DNA of 64,000 nucleotides, taken from Pararobbsia alpina. Lineage in GTDB: Bacteria > Pseudomonadota > Gammaproteobacteria > Burkholderiales > Burkholderiaceae. Made by a program: the position numbers and the translations under genes. The notes beneath the pieces are model-generated. The model was not told the DNA's origin. It saw only the letters and a program-made list of their open reading frames with translations, and did no database searches. The stretch is taken from NCBI RefSeq assembly GCF_902859895.1, contig NZ_CADIKM010000001.1:248001-312000 (forward strand), in the 5' to 3' direction. Below, one piece after another: positions 28,294-36,497 of the stretch; within the stretch, counting starts at the first letter, position 1; each line of letters opens with the position of its first letter.

Positions 28294-28339
28294 CCGTGCT
28301 TCTTTTCCCTATTGGACTCATGCCGCTCCCGGGCGACGT

Positions 28340-29578
28340 TCACGCCGCCCGGAGCGCCCACTCGACGTGCTCGCGAATCAAGGCGGAAGGATCGGCCAAA
28401 CGGCTTCGCAAAGCATCGGCGAACGGTGCGCGCGCGCTGGCATCCGGCGTGGCCCGCAAGGCATTGCCAAGGCCGACGGCGAGATTGCGCACCCAACGCT
28501 CATAGCCGATACGGCGGATCGCCGTGCCCGCCAGTCTGGCTTCGAAATCGTTCTCCGTCCACTGCCAGAGATCGATGAGCGAGGCCTGCTCGAGACCGTT
28601 GCGCGCCTCGAAATCGTCGACCTGGGACAGCTTTGCAAATTTGTTCCAGGGACACACCAACTGGCAATCGTCGCATCCATAGATCCGATTACCGATCAAT
28701 GGCCGTAGTTCTTCGGGGATGCTGCCTGCGAGTTCGATCGTCAGATAGGAGATGCAGCGACGCGCATCGACCTGGTACGGCGCGACGATGGCTCCGGTCG
28801 GACAGACATCGATGCACCGGCTGCAACTGCCGCAATGCACGCCGTTGGCGGGCGGCGCCGCAGCAACCGGGGGCACTGCGGCTGCATCGATCGGCAGCGG
28901 GAGGTCGACGAACAGCTCGCCGAGAAAGAAAAACGAACCCGCATCGCGCTCGAGCAACAGCGTGTGCTTGCCGCGCCAGCCGAGCCGCGCCTTCTGCGCG
29001 AGTTCGACTTCGAGCACCGGTGCGGAGTCCGTGAATACACGATAGCCGAAGGGGCCGATCTCCATCTCGATACGTTCGGCGAGTTTCTGCAGGCGATTGC
29101 GCAACACCTTGTGATAGTCGCGGCCACGCGCATAGACCGATACGACCGCCTCACCCGGCACCGCATTGCGTGCGAACTGCGCCGCGCGCCAGTTGGAAGG
29201 CTGCAATTGTGCGGGAAGGTAAGCCATCCGCAAGCTGATGACTCGTAGTGTTCCAGGCACAAGCTCGGCCGGACGTGCGCGTTTGAGGCCATGTTTGGCC
29301 ATATAATCCATCTGTCCGTGGAAACCCGCAGCGAGCCATGCCTGCAGCGTGTGTTCCGCGGTCGAGAGGTCGGTATCGCTGATGCCGACCGCGTCGAATC
29401 CGAGTTCGCCGCCCCATGTCTTGATGCGCGTCGCGAGAGCGGCAAGCGCATCGCTGTCGAGAGACGAGCGCAACGACTCGCCCCCCGGCGCGCGTAGTGG
29501 CTGCGCGGCACCGGTAGGGAGTGCATCGGGCACGGGGTCGGGCGCGAGATCGGCCTTGACTGGATTCATCCTGACCAT
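28340..29578 (-). CDS. queG: epoxyqueuosine reductase
   Basis: QueG reduces epoxyqueuosine to queuosine in the anticodon of certain tRNAs, using cobalamin and two [4Fe-4S] clusters. The sequence has the DUF1730 domain (GFDAVGISDTDL, HGQMDYMAKHG), then cluster motifs CGSCSRCIDVCPTGAI and CDDCQLVCPWN. An ISYLTIE stretch lies between them, and C-terminal HEAT-like repeats end near VEWALRAA. The start is MVRMNP at 29578 or MNP at 29569, without a clear ribosome site. A 35-residue variable leader precedes the domain. It diverges from tsaE with only a few bases between starts. Confidence 0.94.
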   Translation of the reverse strand: MVRMNPVKADLAPDPVPDALPTGAAQPLRAPGGESLRSSLDSDALAALATRIKTWGGELGFDAVGISDTDLSTAEHTLQAWLAAGFHGQMDYMAKHGLKRARPAELVPGTLRVISLRMAYLPAQLQPSNWRAAQFARNAVPGEAVVSVYARGRDYHKVLRNRLQKLAERIEMEIGPFGYRVFTDSAPVLEVELAQKARLGWRGKHTLLLERDAGSFFFLGELFVDLPLPIDAAAVPPVAAAPPANGVHCGSCSRCIDVCPTGAIVAPYQVDARRCISYLTIELAGSIPEELRPLIGNRIYGCDDCQLVCPWNKFAKLSQVDDFEARNGLEQASLIDLWQWTENDFEARLAGTAIRRIGYERWVRNLAVGLGNALRATPDASARAPFADALRSRLADPSALIREHVEWALRAA

Positions 29579-29586
29579 TTTACGCA

Positions 29587-30270
29587 ATGCCTGCAGCCCC
29601 CGCCGCACCCGTGTCACCGATCTGCGAACGTCAGTTCGATCTGCCTGACGAAGCCGCGACCGTCGCATTCGGCGAACGCTTCGCGGCCGCGCTGCGTTCG
29701 GCGGGAACCGCGGGCCAGCGGATCGACGGTGGCCTGCATGTCCATCTGCTCGGCGATCTCGGCGCAGGCAAGACCACGCTCGTGCGCGCGACACTCCATG
29801 CCCTCGGTCATCGGGGCCGTGTACGAAGTCCGACCTATACCCTCGTCGAACCGTATCGGATCGACGACGTCGGGTGCGTCGATCAGCCGGACGACAAGCG
29901 CGAGGACAGACCGGGCGACGAATCGCTTGGCAAGCAGCATTCCATGCCGAACGGCAACTCGCGCACCCCGCACGAAAAACAACAGGACCACTCGCCCGGC
30001 AAACATGGCGACATGTCAACCGGCAGGCGTGGTTACGACGTTTATCACTTCGACCTGTATCGTTTTGCCGACCCTGCAGAATGGGCCGATGCGGGCTTTC
30101 GCGAATACTTCAATGAAGGCGCGCTCTGCCTTGTCGAATGGCCAGAAAAGGCCGGTATGCTGATCGGCGTGCCGGACCTTTCGCTGTCGCTCGACCTGGC
30201 GGGCGAAGGCCGTGTATTGACCGCGCGTGCCTACAGCGCGCGTGGCAAGGACTATCTGGACCGATGCTGA
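29587..30270 (+). CDS. tsaE: tRNA threonylcarbamoyladenosine biosynthesis ATPase TsaE, with internal insertion
   Basis: TsaE is the ATPase partner of TsaB/TsaD in making t6A in tRNAs that read ANN codons. The P-loop GDLGAGKTTLVR is at 57-68, SPTYTLVEPY at 81-90 and YHFDLYR at 153-159, with LVEWPEKAG near 182. Typical family length is about 150 residues; this one has 227. About 53 extra hydrophilic residues (roughly 91-149, rich in D, G, H, K and P) sit between two motifs that are nearly adjacent in E. coli. The insertion keeps the frame. The gene overlaps the downstream amidase start by seven bases. Confidence 0.93.
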   Translation: MPAAPAAPVSPICERQFDLPDEAATVAFGERFAAALRSAGTAGQRIDGGLHVHLLGDLGAGKTTLVRATLHALGHRGRVRSPTYTLVEPYRIDDVGCVDQPDDKREDRPGDESLGKQHSMPNGNSRTPHEKQQDHSPGKHGDMSTGRRGYDVYHFDLYRFADPAEWADAGFREYFNEGALCLVEWPEKAGMLIGVPDLSLSLDLAGEGRVLTARAYSARGKDYLDRC

Positions 30271-31934
30271 TCAAACCGTTTCGCTCGATCGAAGCCGACG
30301 CCACCGCGTCGCCCAATTGGAAGCGTCGCCAGGTGCTGCGTGCCGGTGCCTCGACGCTCGCTCTCGCACTGGTCGGCCCGCGACTCGCCTACGCGAGTTC
30401 GGTGCTCGGCGTGCGAGTCTGGCCCGCGCGCGACTACACGCGCGTGACGATCGAGTCGGACCAGCCGCTCGACTACGCGTCGAAGCTGCTCGAAAACCCC
30501 GACCGCGTGGTAGTCGATCTCAACGGCCTCGAACTCGACCAGTCCTTGCGCGATCTCGTCTCGAAGATCACGCCGAACGACCCTCAAATCCAGTCGGTGC
30601 GGGTCGGCCAGTTCGCCCCCCATGTCGTGCGGCTCGTCTTCGACCTCAAGGACGCAGCCAAGCCGCAGGTGTTCGCGCTGGCACCCGCGGGTTCGTATCG
30701 CTATCGACTGGTCTTCGACCTCTATCCGGCCGTCGCACCCGACCCGCTGATGGAACTGCTCGCGCAGACCGAACACAAGGAACAGAATTTTGCCCAGCAG
30801 CAGGCGCAGGCCGGCGCGAACGCGCCTCAATCCGCGCTGACGACAAGCCCGCCGCTCGAGCTACATGCACCGGACGATGCCGTGCGGGCCGATGGCGCGA
30901 AAGGTAGCACCGGCGCAAACACTTCGCTCGCGGGCCAGCCGTTTCATGGCGGTGCCTCGGGGGCTGGCGACGACAGCGATGCGTTCTTCCAGAAATATGC
31001 GGACAACGATGCGAAGCCGGCCGGCACGGGCGCGAAAGGCGCAAGCAGCGGCACCGGCGGATTGGGTGATAGTGGCCATGGCGCCGGCAGCACCACGGCT
31101 TCACGGAACAAGTCTTCCGGCGTCAAGTCGCCGACCCCGCCAGGACCGCTTGCACAGAACGTGCCGGACTCCGGCTCCGACGGCCTGCTGCCCGCGGCAC
31201 CGCCGAAGAAGGGCTCGAAGACGGTACGTCTGCTGACCGTCGCCATCGATCCTGGCCATGGCGGCGAAGACCCGGGTGCGATCGGCAGTTCCGGGACCTA
31301 CGAGAAACATGTCGCGCTCGATATCGGCAAGCGTCTGCGTACCAAGATCGACGCTCAGCCGAATATGCGCTCGATGATGACGCGCGACGACGATTTCTTC
31401 GTGCCGCTCAATGTACGCGTACAAAAGGCGCGTCGCGTCGAAGCGGACCTGTTCGTCTCGATTCACGCCGATGCGTTCATCACGCCCGAGGCGCGCGGCT
31501 CGTCGGTATTCGCGCTGTCCGATCACGGCGCAACGAGCACCGCGGCCAAATGGATGGCGAATCGCGAGAATTCATCGGATCTCATCGGCGGGATCAATAT
31601 CAAGACGCAGGACGAAACGGTCTCGCGTGCCCTGCTCGACATGTCGACGACTGCACAGATCCGCGACAGCATGCGCTACGGCAGTTTCGTGCTCGACGAG
31701 ATCGGCGATATCAACAAGCTGCATAAGGGCTCGGTCGAACAGGCGGGCTTCGCGGTGCTCAAGGCGCCCGACATTCCGTCGATCCTGGTTGAGACCGCGT
31801 TCATCAGCAACCCTGAAGAAGAAACGAAGCTCAAGAACGACGCTTATCGTGACAAGATGGCCGATGCGATCCTGCGTGGAATCAAACGCTACTTCGCCGC
31901 CAACCCGCCGCTGTCGAAGAACAGGATGGCTTGA
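30264..31934 (+). CDS. N-acetylmuramoyl-L-alanine amidase, Tat-exported AmiC type
   Basis: A 556-residue periplasmic cell-wall amidase that splits septal peptidoglycan during division. It has a twin-arginine leader (NWKRRQVLRAGAS), an AMIN domain at about 45-165, then a Gly/Ala/Ser-rich linker of about 150 residues. The Amidase_3 domain starts at AIDPGHGGEDPGAIG. Zinc ligands are His in DPGHGGED, Glu in TYEKHVALD and His in SIHADAF. The catalytic Glu lies in LVETAFISNPEEE. The linker is longer than in E. coli AmiC. It overlaps tsaE by seven bases, so the pair is coupled, a neighbourhood also seen in gamma-proteobacteria. Confidence 0.93.
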   Translation: MLIKPFRSIEADATASPNWKRRQVLRAGASTLALALVGPRLAYASSVLGVRVWPARDYTRVTIESDQPLDYASKLLENPDRVVVDLNGLELDQSLRDLVSKITPNDPQIQSVRVGQFAPHVVRLVFDLKDAAKPQVFALAPAGSYRYRLVFDLYPAVAPDPLMELLAQTEHKEQNFAQQQAQAGANAPQSALTTSPPLELHAPDDAVRADGAKGSTGANTSLAGQPFHGGASGAGDDSDAFFQKYADNDAKPAGTGAKGASSGTGGLGDSGHGAGSTTASRNKSSGVKSPTPPGPLAQNVPDSGSDGLLPAAPPKKGSKTVRLLTVAIDPGHGGEDPGAIGSSGTYEKHVALDIGKRLRTKIDAQPNMRSMMTRDDDFFVPLNVRVQKARRVEADLFVSIHADAFITPEARGSSVFALSDHGATSTAAKWMANRENSSDLIGGINIKTQDETVSRALLDMSTTAQIRDSMRYGSFVLDEIGDINKLHKGSVEQAGFAVLKAPDIPSILVETAFISNPEEETKLKNDAYRDKMADAILRGIKRYFAANPPLSKNRMA

Positions 31935-31942
31935 TGTAGGAC

Positions 31943-32054
31943 CTTGAGGCGCGGCTTGAGGCAGGGCTTGAGGCAGGGCTTGAGGCAGGGCTTGAGGCAG
32001 GGCTTGAGGCAGGGCTTGAGGCAGGGCTTGAGGCAGGGCTTGAGGCAGGGCTTG
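31943..32054. repeat. 12-base tandem array GCTTGAGGCAGG
   Basis: Eight identical units fill 31955-32050. They are preceded by a variant copy starting CTTGAGGCGCG and followed by a partial copy that merges into the neighbouring hairpin. It lies in the spacer between the convergent amidase and reductase-like genes. There are no unique spacers, so this is not CRISPR. Every frame through it stays open, which creates false reading frames. Confidence 0.95.
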
Positions 32055-32094
32055 AGGCGGTGATTGGCGAGAGACCTCGCCAATCACCGCCTCC
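32055..32094. terminator. perfect 18-base-pair hairpin between convergent genes
   Basis: The arms GAGGCGGTGATTGGCGAG and its exact reverse complement are separated by AGAC. It sits between two convergent stop codons and probably blocks transcription in both directions, although neither side has a T-run. The left arm grows out of the last copy of the 12-base repeat. Confidence 0.65.
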
Positions 32095-32099
32095 CGTAC

Positions 32100-33917
32100 T
32101 TAGACGACCTGTGCCGCGGTGGGCGCGACCTGCCCCTGCTTGCTCAGGAAGCCATGGATCTGCGCGACGACCGCAGCGCCTTCTCCGACTCCGGAGGCGA
32201 TCCGCTTGATCGATCCGGAGCGCACATCGCCGATCGAGAACACCCCGTCGACACTCGTTTCGAGCGCCAGCGTCGGCGCCTCGTGATAGGGGCGCGCGTC
32301 TGCCCCGGTGACCACGAAGCCATGTTCATCGAGCTCGACGCCGCAGTTGCGCAGCCACTTGGTATTCGGATCGGCACCGATGAACAGGAACAGATGGCGG
32401 ATATTCATGCGCTGCTCGCCCACCTGATCGGTGCTCTCATAGCGAATCGAAGATAGCCCGCGTTCGTCGCCATCGAGCCCGACCAGCCTCGTGCAAGTGT
32501 GCAGCGTCACATTGCGCAATGATGCAATGCGGTCGATCAGATAGCGCGACATGCTCGCATCGAGGCTCGTGCCACGAATGAACAGATGCAGATGAGAGAC
32601 GTGCGAGGCCAGGAACACGGCCGCCTGCCCCGCCGAATTGCCGCCGCCGATCAACACGACTTCCTCGTGCTTGCACAGCTTAGCCTCGATCGGCGACGCC
32701 CAGTAATAGATCCCGCGCCCTTCAAAATGCTCGATCTTCTCGACCTGCGGCCGCCGATAAACGGCGCCCGTGGCCACCACGAGCGAGCGCGTGTTGACGC
32801 GCTGCCCGGTCTTCAATGTCAGGCCAAGCTGGTAATGCGTGGCTGCCGAGCAACTACAGTCGAGCGCGACGATCTCCGCCGGGATCGCTATATGCGCGCC
32901 GAACTTCTGCGCCTGCACGAACGCCCGCCCGGCGAGCGCATGGCCCGAGATGCCGGTCGGAAAACCCAGATAGTTTTCGATCCGCGAACTCGCACCGGCC
33001 TGGCCGCCCGGCGCGCGACAGTCGAGCACCGCGACCGACAGGCCCTCGGAGGCCGCATACACTGCCGCGGCGAGACCGGCCGGCCCCGCGCCGGCAATCA
33101 CGAGATCGTAGACGGCCAATTCGTCGAACTCCGGCAGCAGTCCGAGACAGGTGGCCAGCTGGCCCTCGTCAGGATTGCGCAGGATCGTGCCGTCCATGCA
33201 GATCACGAGCGGAAACTCCTCGGGTTTCGCGGCCACGCGTTCGACGATCGCGGCGGCCTCGGGGTCGGTCTTCGCGTCGACGACGGTATGCGGATGGTTA
33301 TTGCGCGTGAGAAAGCCTTGCAGCGCGAGCAAGCCGGGCTCGCTCCCGGTGCCGACGAGCACGGGCCCGCCGCTGCCTTCCTGTATCAACGAGACGCGCC
33401 GCAGGATTAGCGCGCGCATGATTTTTTCGCTGAGTTCCGCATCGGCGATGAGCAAGGCGCGCAGGCGTTCGCACGTAATCAACAGGAGTTCCATCGGCGT
33501 GAGGGCGATCCCGTCGACCAGCGTGGGGCCGCCTGAAATCGAGGCAACCTCGGCGACGAAATACCTCGGATGGGCCTCGGTGAACATCTTGCGATGCCCC
33601 ATGCCGTCGCGCCGCACGATCTGCATGACGCCCGACAGGATCACCCACATGCCGATGCTCGGCTGCCCCATGTGAACCAGCACCTCGCCCGCCTCGGCAT
33701 GACGCGGCTCGCCGAAGGGCCGCATCCGTTCGATCTCGGCGTCGCTGAGTTGCGGAAACATCTGGTGCAACCGCGATTGCAAAGAGGAGAACGGCGCTTC
33801 GACGGGGGCGTCGAGCGGGGGCGGTGCCGGTTCGGAAGTGGCCCCGGGCGCGGAATCGTCCGTGCCCGTCAGGGGCGCAAGGGGCGCTACAGGAAATTCG
33901 TCCGGAGTCGAGGTCAT
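32100..33917 (-). CDS. cyclic-nucleotide-binding / thioredoxin-like / thioredoxin-reductase-like fusion flavoprotein
   Basis: A 605-residue cytosolic fusion. Residues about 50-175 form a CRP-like cNMP-binding domain (MFPQLSDAEIERMRPFG, GEVLVHMGQPS). About 190-270 is a thioredoxin-like domain without its own CxxC (EEFPLVICMDGTIL). From about 285 an FAD/NAD(P)H module follows (DLVIAGAGPAGLAAAVYAA, then VVLIGGGNSAGQAA, then FSIGDVRSG). Where classical thioredoxin reductase has CATC, this protein reads YYWASPIEAKLC, so the redox-active disulfide is absent. It may reduce another partner, act as a ferredoxin-NADP reductase-like enzyme, or sense a ligand. The start is ATG 33917; the extra 27 codons upstream fall in a tandem repeat. 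Confidence 0.88.
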   Translation of the reverse strand: MTSTPDEFPVAPLAPLTGTDDSAPGATSEPAPPPLDAPVEAPFSSLQSRLHQMFPQLSDAEIERMRPFGEPRHAEAGEVLVHMGQPSIGMWVILSGVMQIVRRDGMGHRKMFTEAHPRYFVAEVASISGGPTLVDGIALTPMELLLITCERLRALLIADAELSEKIMRALILRRVSLIQEGSGGPVLVGTGSEPGLLALQGFLTRNNHPHTVVDAKTDPEAAAIVERVAAKPEEFPLVICMDGTILRNPDEGQLATCLGLLPEFDELAVYDLVIAGAGPAGLAAAVYAASEGLSVAVLDCRAPGGQAGASSRIENYLGFPTGISGHALAGRAFVQAQKFGAHIAIPAEIVALDCSCSAATHYQLGLTLKTGQRVNTRSLVVATGAVYRRPQVEKIEHFEGRGIYYWASPIEAKLCKHEEVVLIGGGNSAGQAAVFLASHVSHLHLFIRGTSLDASMSRYLIDRIASLRNVTLHTCTRLVGLDGDERGLSSIRYESTDQVGEQRMNIRHLFLFIGADPNTKWLRNCGVELDEHGFVVTGADARPYHEAPTLALETSVDGVFSIGDVRSGSIKRIASGVGEGAAVVAQIHGFLSKQGQVAPTAAQVV

Positions 33918-33980
33918 TGCAAGTCCTGAAAGTGGCACAGTTACCGGGAGCCGGGATCGACCGGAGCGGGGCCACTTCAA

Positions 33981-34160
33981 TCGACGTTCGATCGACATTC
34001 AAGCGGCGCTCGGTCGGCGCTCATTCGGCATTCAATCGACGCGCGGACGGCCTTTGGCCAGCACTCAACCGGTGCTCAGGCGTCGCTCAATTCCTCAGTC
34101 GACGCTCATTGAGCATTCGATCGACGCTCGGTCGACCTTCAGCCCTCAATCGGTGCTCTA
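33981..34160. repeat. degenerate 11-base periodic repeat upstream of the fusion flavoprotein gene
   Basis: Ten contiguous 11-base units fill 33981-34090 (for example TCGACGTTCGA, TCGACATTCAA, TCGGCGCTCAT and CCGGTGCTCAG). After an 8-base break, four more run at 34099-34142 and another at 34150. The consensus is near YCGRCRYTCRN. The period is close to one helical turn. It separates two genes on the minus strand and may lie in the leader of the downstream one. Confidence 0.85.
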
Positions 34161-34193
34161 GCGGCTCAGTTCCATTGATCGCTCATCTGCCGA

Positions 34194-35183
34194 TCAAACC
34201 GCCTTCATGGCGATACCGATCTCGGCATCATTGGCCGCTTCCTCGACGATCGGTGCGAGCTGCCAGCCCGCATCGCGCCATGCATCGAGACCGCCGCGCA
34301 AAGGCACGACGTCCTTGAAACCAAGTTCGGTGAGTTGCTTGGCCATCCATGCCGCCGACACTTCGTTAGGGCACGAACAGTAGATGACAAGCTTCTGGTC
34401 GCGATCGACCGTCGCGGCGATCTCGTCGAGCATCCGCTCGTCGGCGAACAGCGAGCCCGGGATGATGAACGGATCGAGCATGCGCTTCTCGCGCGAGCGG
34501 ATATCGTAGATGACGGGTATCGCTTGCGCGTTCATCAGGCCGTAGAGTTCGTCGACCGAAATGCGCGCTTCGGACAGCGTATGCATCAAGGAGCGGCGGC
34601 GCCACCACCGATAGCTGACATAGAGCACCACGAGCACCGCGATCACGAGTGCGGCCGCCTTGCCAAGCTTGCCCAGCGCAATAAAGATCATGTCGATCTG
34701 CGGCGCGAACAACACACCAACCAGTAGGCCGACCGAGGCCCAGAGCGCGGCGCCGACCGCGTCGTAGCGCAGGAATTGGCCAAGCGACACATTCATCGCC
34801 CCCGCAAGCGGGATCGACACCAGCGAAAGGCCGGGAATAAACTTGGAAAGCGCGAGCACGCGCACGCCCCAGCGCCCGAAGAAACGTTCGGTCTGCTTCA
34901 CGCAGGTATCCCGCGAAAGCGACACGCGGCACAGGGTCTGCAAGGTCCTGCCGCCGTACAGACGGCCGGCAAAAAACCATACAGTGTCGCCGAGCAGGCT
35001 CGCGCACACGGACACCGCCAGGACCGGCAATAAATGCTCCGCGAGCGGTCCCACATGCAACATTGACATCGCACCGACGAGCACAAGCGTCGGCAATGCT
35101 GGCACCGGCAGGCCGATTGCCGATGCGAACACACTTGCAAACACAATGATCAGACCGTAGTGCTCGAGCAGCTCATGCAACAT
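34194..35183 (-). CDS. DedA family membrane protein fused to a rhodanese domain
   Basis: A 329-residue fusion. Residues 1-190 are a DedA/SNARE-associated membrane domain (HYGLIIVFASVFASAIGLPVPALP, FGRWGVRVLALSKFIPGLS with the conserved basic and proline residues). A basic stop-transfer segment (YRWWRRR) follows. Residues 215-315 are a rhodanese-like domain with active-loop cysteines C269 and C271 in YCSCPNEVSAAW. DedA proteins include undecaprenyl-phosphate flippases; rhodanese domains carry sulfur as persulfide. The fusion suggests a membrane-linked thiol or sulfur role. The ATG at 35183 is chosen; 33 codons upstream are open but not family-like. Confidence 0.9.
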   Translation of the reverse strand: MLHELLEHYGLIIVFASVFASAIGLPVPALPTLVLVGAMSMLHVGPLAEHLLPVLAVSVCASLLGDTVWFFAGRLYGGRTLQTLCRVSLSRDTCVKQTERFFGRWGVRVLALSKFIPGLSLVSIPLAGAMNVSLGQFLRYDAVGAALWASVGLLVGVLFAPQIDMIFIALGKLGKAAALVIAVLVVLYVSYRWWRRRSLMHTLSEARISVDELYGLMNAQAIPVIYDIRSREKRMLDPFIIPGSLFADERMLDEIAATVDRDQKLVIYCSCPNEVSAAWMAKQLTELGFKDVVPLRGGLDAWRDAGWQLAPIVEEAANDAEIGIAMKAV

Positions 35184-35592
35184 CGTCGATCTCCGCGAAA
35201 CCCCTGTGCGTCCACACCGGCGGGACAGTCGCGCACGTGGCGGGAGGTGGGTCGTCGATTCGGAGCATCGAAAACAGACCATCGACCGTTCGCGCGCTGA
35301 AAATCGGCGTGGATCGTCAAACTATTATGATGTCATTCTGTCGGGTCGCAAGAGGGATTTCAGTGCGACCCTTCAACAAGGTCCTTCCACGACGCTGAAC
35401 CCGCCACGCGGCGGGGCCCTCCGCGATGCTTCCCGATGGCCCGAAACAAGCCGACAAGCGCGAGAGCAAGCCGCTCCGAACTCATATAAGCAGCTAATAA
35501 CGTGTGGACCCTGAGTCGACCGGCACACTTGAACCGCTCACACGGCTGCGACCACGTCCAGATCAACCCTTCGCAATTCCGTCACCGGCGAG
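35184..35592. other. intergenic spacer between two DedA-family genes
   Basis: About 410 bases with only short, unconvincing frames. It lies upstream of the DedA-rhodanese gene and past the stop of the next DedA gene on the same strand. No tandem repeat, T-run hairpin or strong promoter was recognised. Confidence 0.45.
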
Positions 35593-36237
35593 TCATGCCG
35601 TCTTACGTTGTAGGAACTTATAGAGTGCGCCGAACGCGACCGGAACGATCGCGGCCGCGACCCCGACCAGCACGATCACATTCAGGTATTGCCTGACAAA
35701 AGGCAGGTTGCCGAAGAAATACCCCCCAATCACGAGAAGCAGCACCCACAGCGCCGCGCCGAGCACGTTGTACAGTTGGAAACTCGCGATGCCCATGGCA
35801 CCCACGCCCGCGACAAACGGTGCGAACGTTCGCGCGACCGGCACGAATCGCGCAAGCACGACGGTCTTGCCGCCGTGGCGTTCATAGAAATCGTGCGTCT
35901 TGCGCAGCGCGCGCTGGTCAATCAGCCGCCAGTCCCGCTCGAAAACCTTCGGACCGATAAATCGGCCGATATGGAAATTCACGGTGTTACCCAGCACAGC
36001 GGCAACGATCAGCAGCGCGCAGAGGCCCGGCAGGCTCAGCGCATGCGTCGCGCAGAAGGCGCCGCCGACGAACAGCAAGGTATCTCCGGGCAGGAACGGC
36101 ACGATAACCAGGCCGGTCTCGCAGAAGACGATCAGGAACAGTATGAGATAAATCCAAGCTCCGTATTGCGCGATGAATGTGCCAAAAAACTTGTCGATAT
36201 GCAGCACATATCCGGCGAATTGGAGAAGAGTGTCCAA
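35593..36237 (-). CDS. DedA family membrane protein
   Basis: A 214-residue DedA protein of normal length (YGAWIYLILFLIVFCETGLVIVPFLPGDTLLF, then GGKTVVLARFVPVARTFAPFVAGVG). It retains the acidic residues in the first half (FCETGL, PGD) and the arginines in RFVPVARTF that matter in YqjA/YghB and in the UptA-type undecaprenyl-phosphate translocases. It is expected to recycle lipid carrier or affect proton-motive force. The nearby DedA-rhodanese fusion is a separate paralogue on the same strand. Confidence 0.93.
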   Translation of the reverse strand: MDTLLQFAGYVLHIDKFFGTFIAQYGAWIYLILFLIVFCETGLVIVPFLPGDTLLFVGGAFCATHALSLPGLCALLIVAAVLGNTVNFHIGRFIGPKVFERDWRLIDQRALRKTHDFYERHGGKTVVLARFVPVARTFAPFVAGVGAMGIASFQLYNVLGAALWVLLLVIGGYFFGNLPFVRQYLNVIVLVGVAAAIVPVAFGALYKFLQRKTA

Positions 36238-36484
36238 AATCGATGTCCTTCAGGCATAAATGGATGAGCACGATCATACCGGAAGACATTTGCAACTTTA
36301 GTGAATAAGCGACACGGACTTAGTGATCCTTGCGCGATTTTCCACGGCGTTCCGGCGAGTCATCGCCGAGCGCTTCCGCGGCGGTTTCGTAGGGAGCTCA
36401 TGGCGATTTCCTGGTTGACTCGCAATTGACTCGCAGTTGACCCGCGGCGGTCTGCCAGAAGCGTTTGAACGCAGGCCGACTGGC

Positions 36485-36490
36485 TATAAT
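36485..36490 (+). promoter_or_regulatory. perfect TATAAT -10 element abutting the mutL start
   Basis: TATAAT ends eight bases before the mutL ATG at 36498. A transcript starting at the usual distance would begin at or within a base or two of the ATG, giving a leaderless message. The best -35 candidate, TTGAAC at 36465, leaves only 14 bases of spacing, so the promoter is not ideal. Confidence 0.45.
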
Positions 36491-36497
36491 GTTGCGC

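Noticed and set aside
31943-32060. CRISPR array
   Set aside because: The units are directly contiguous with no unique spacers, and no cas genes are present.
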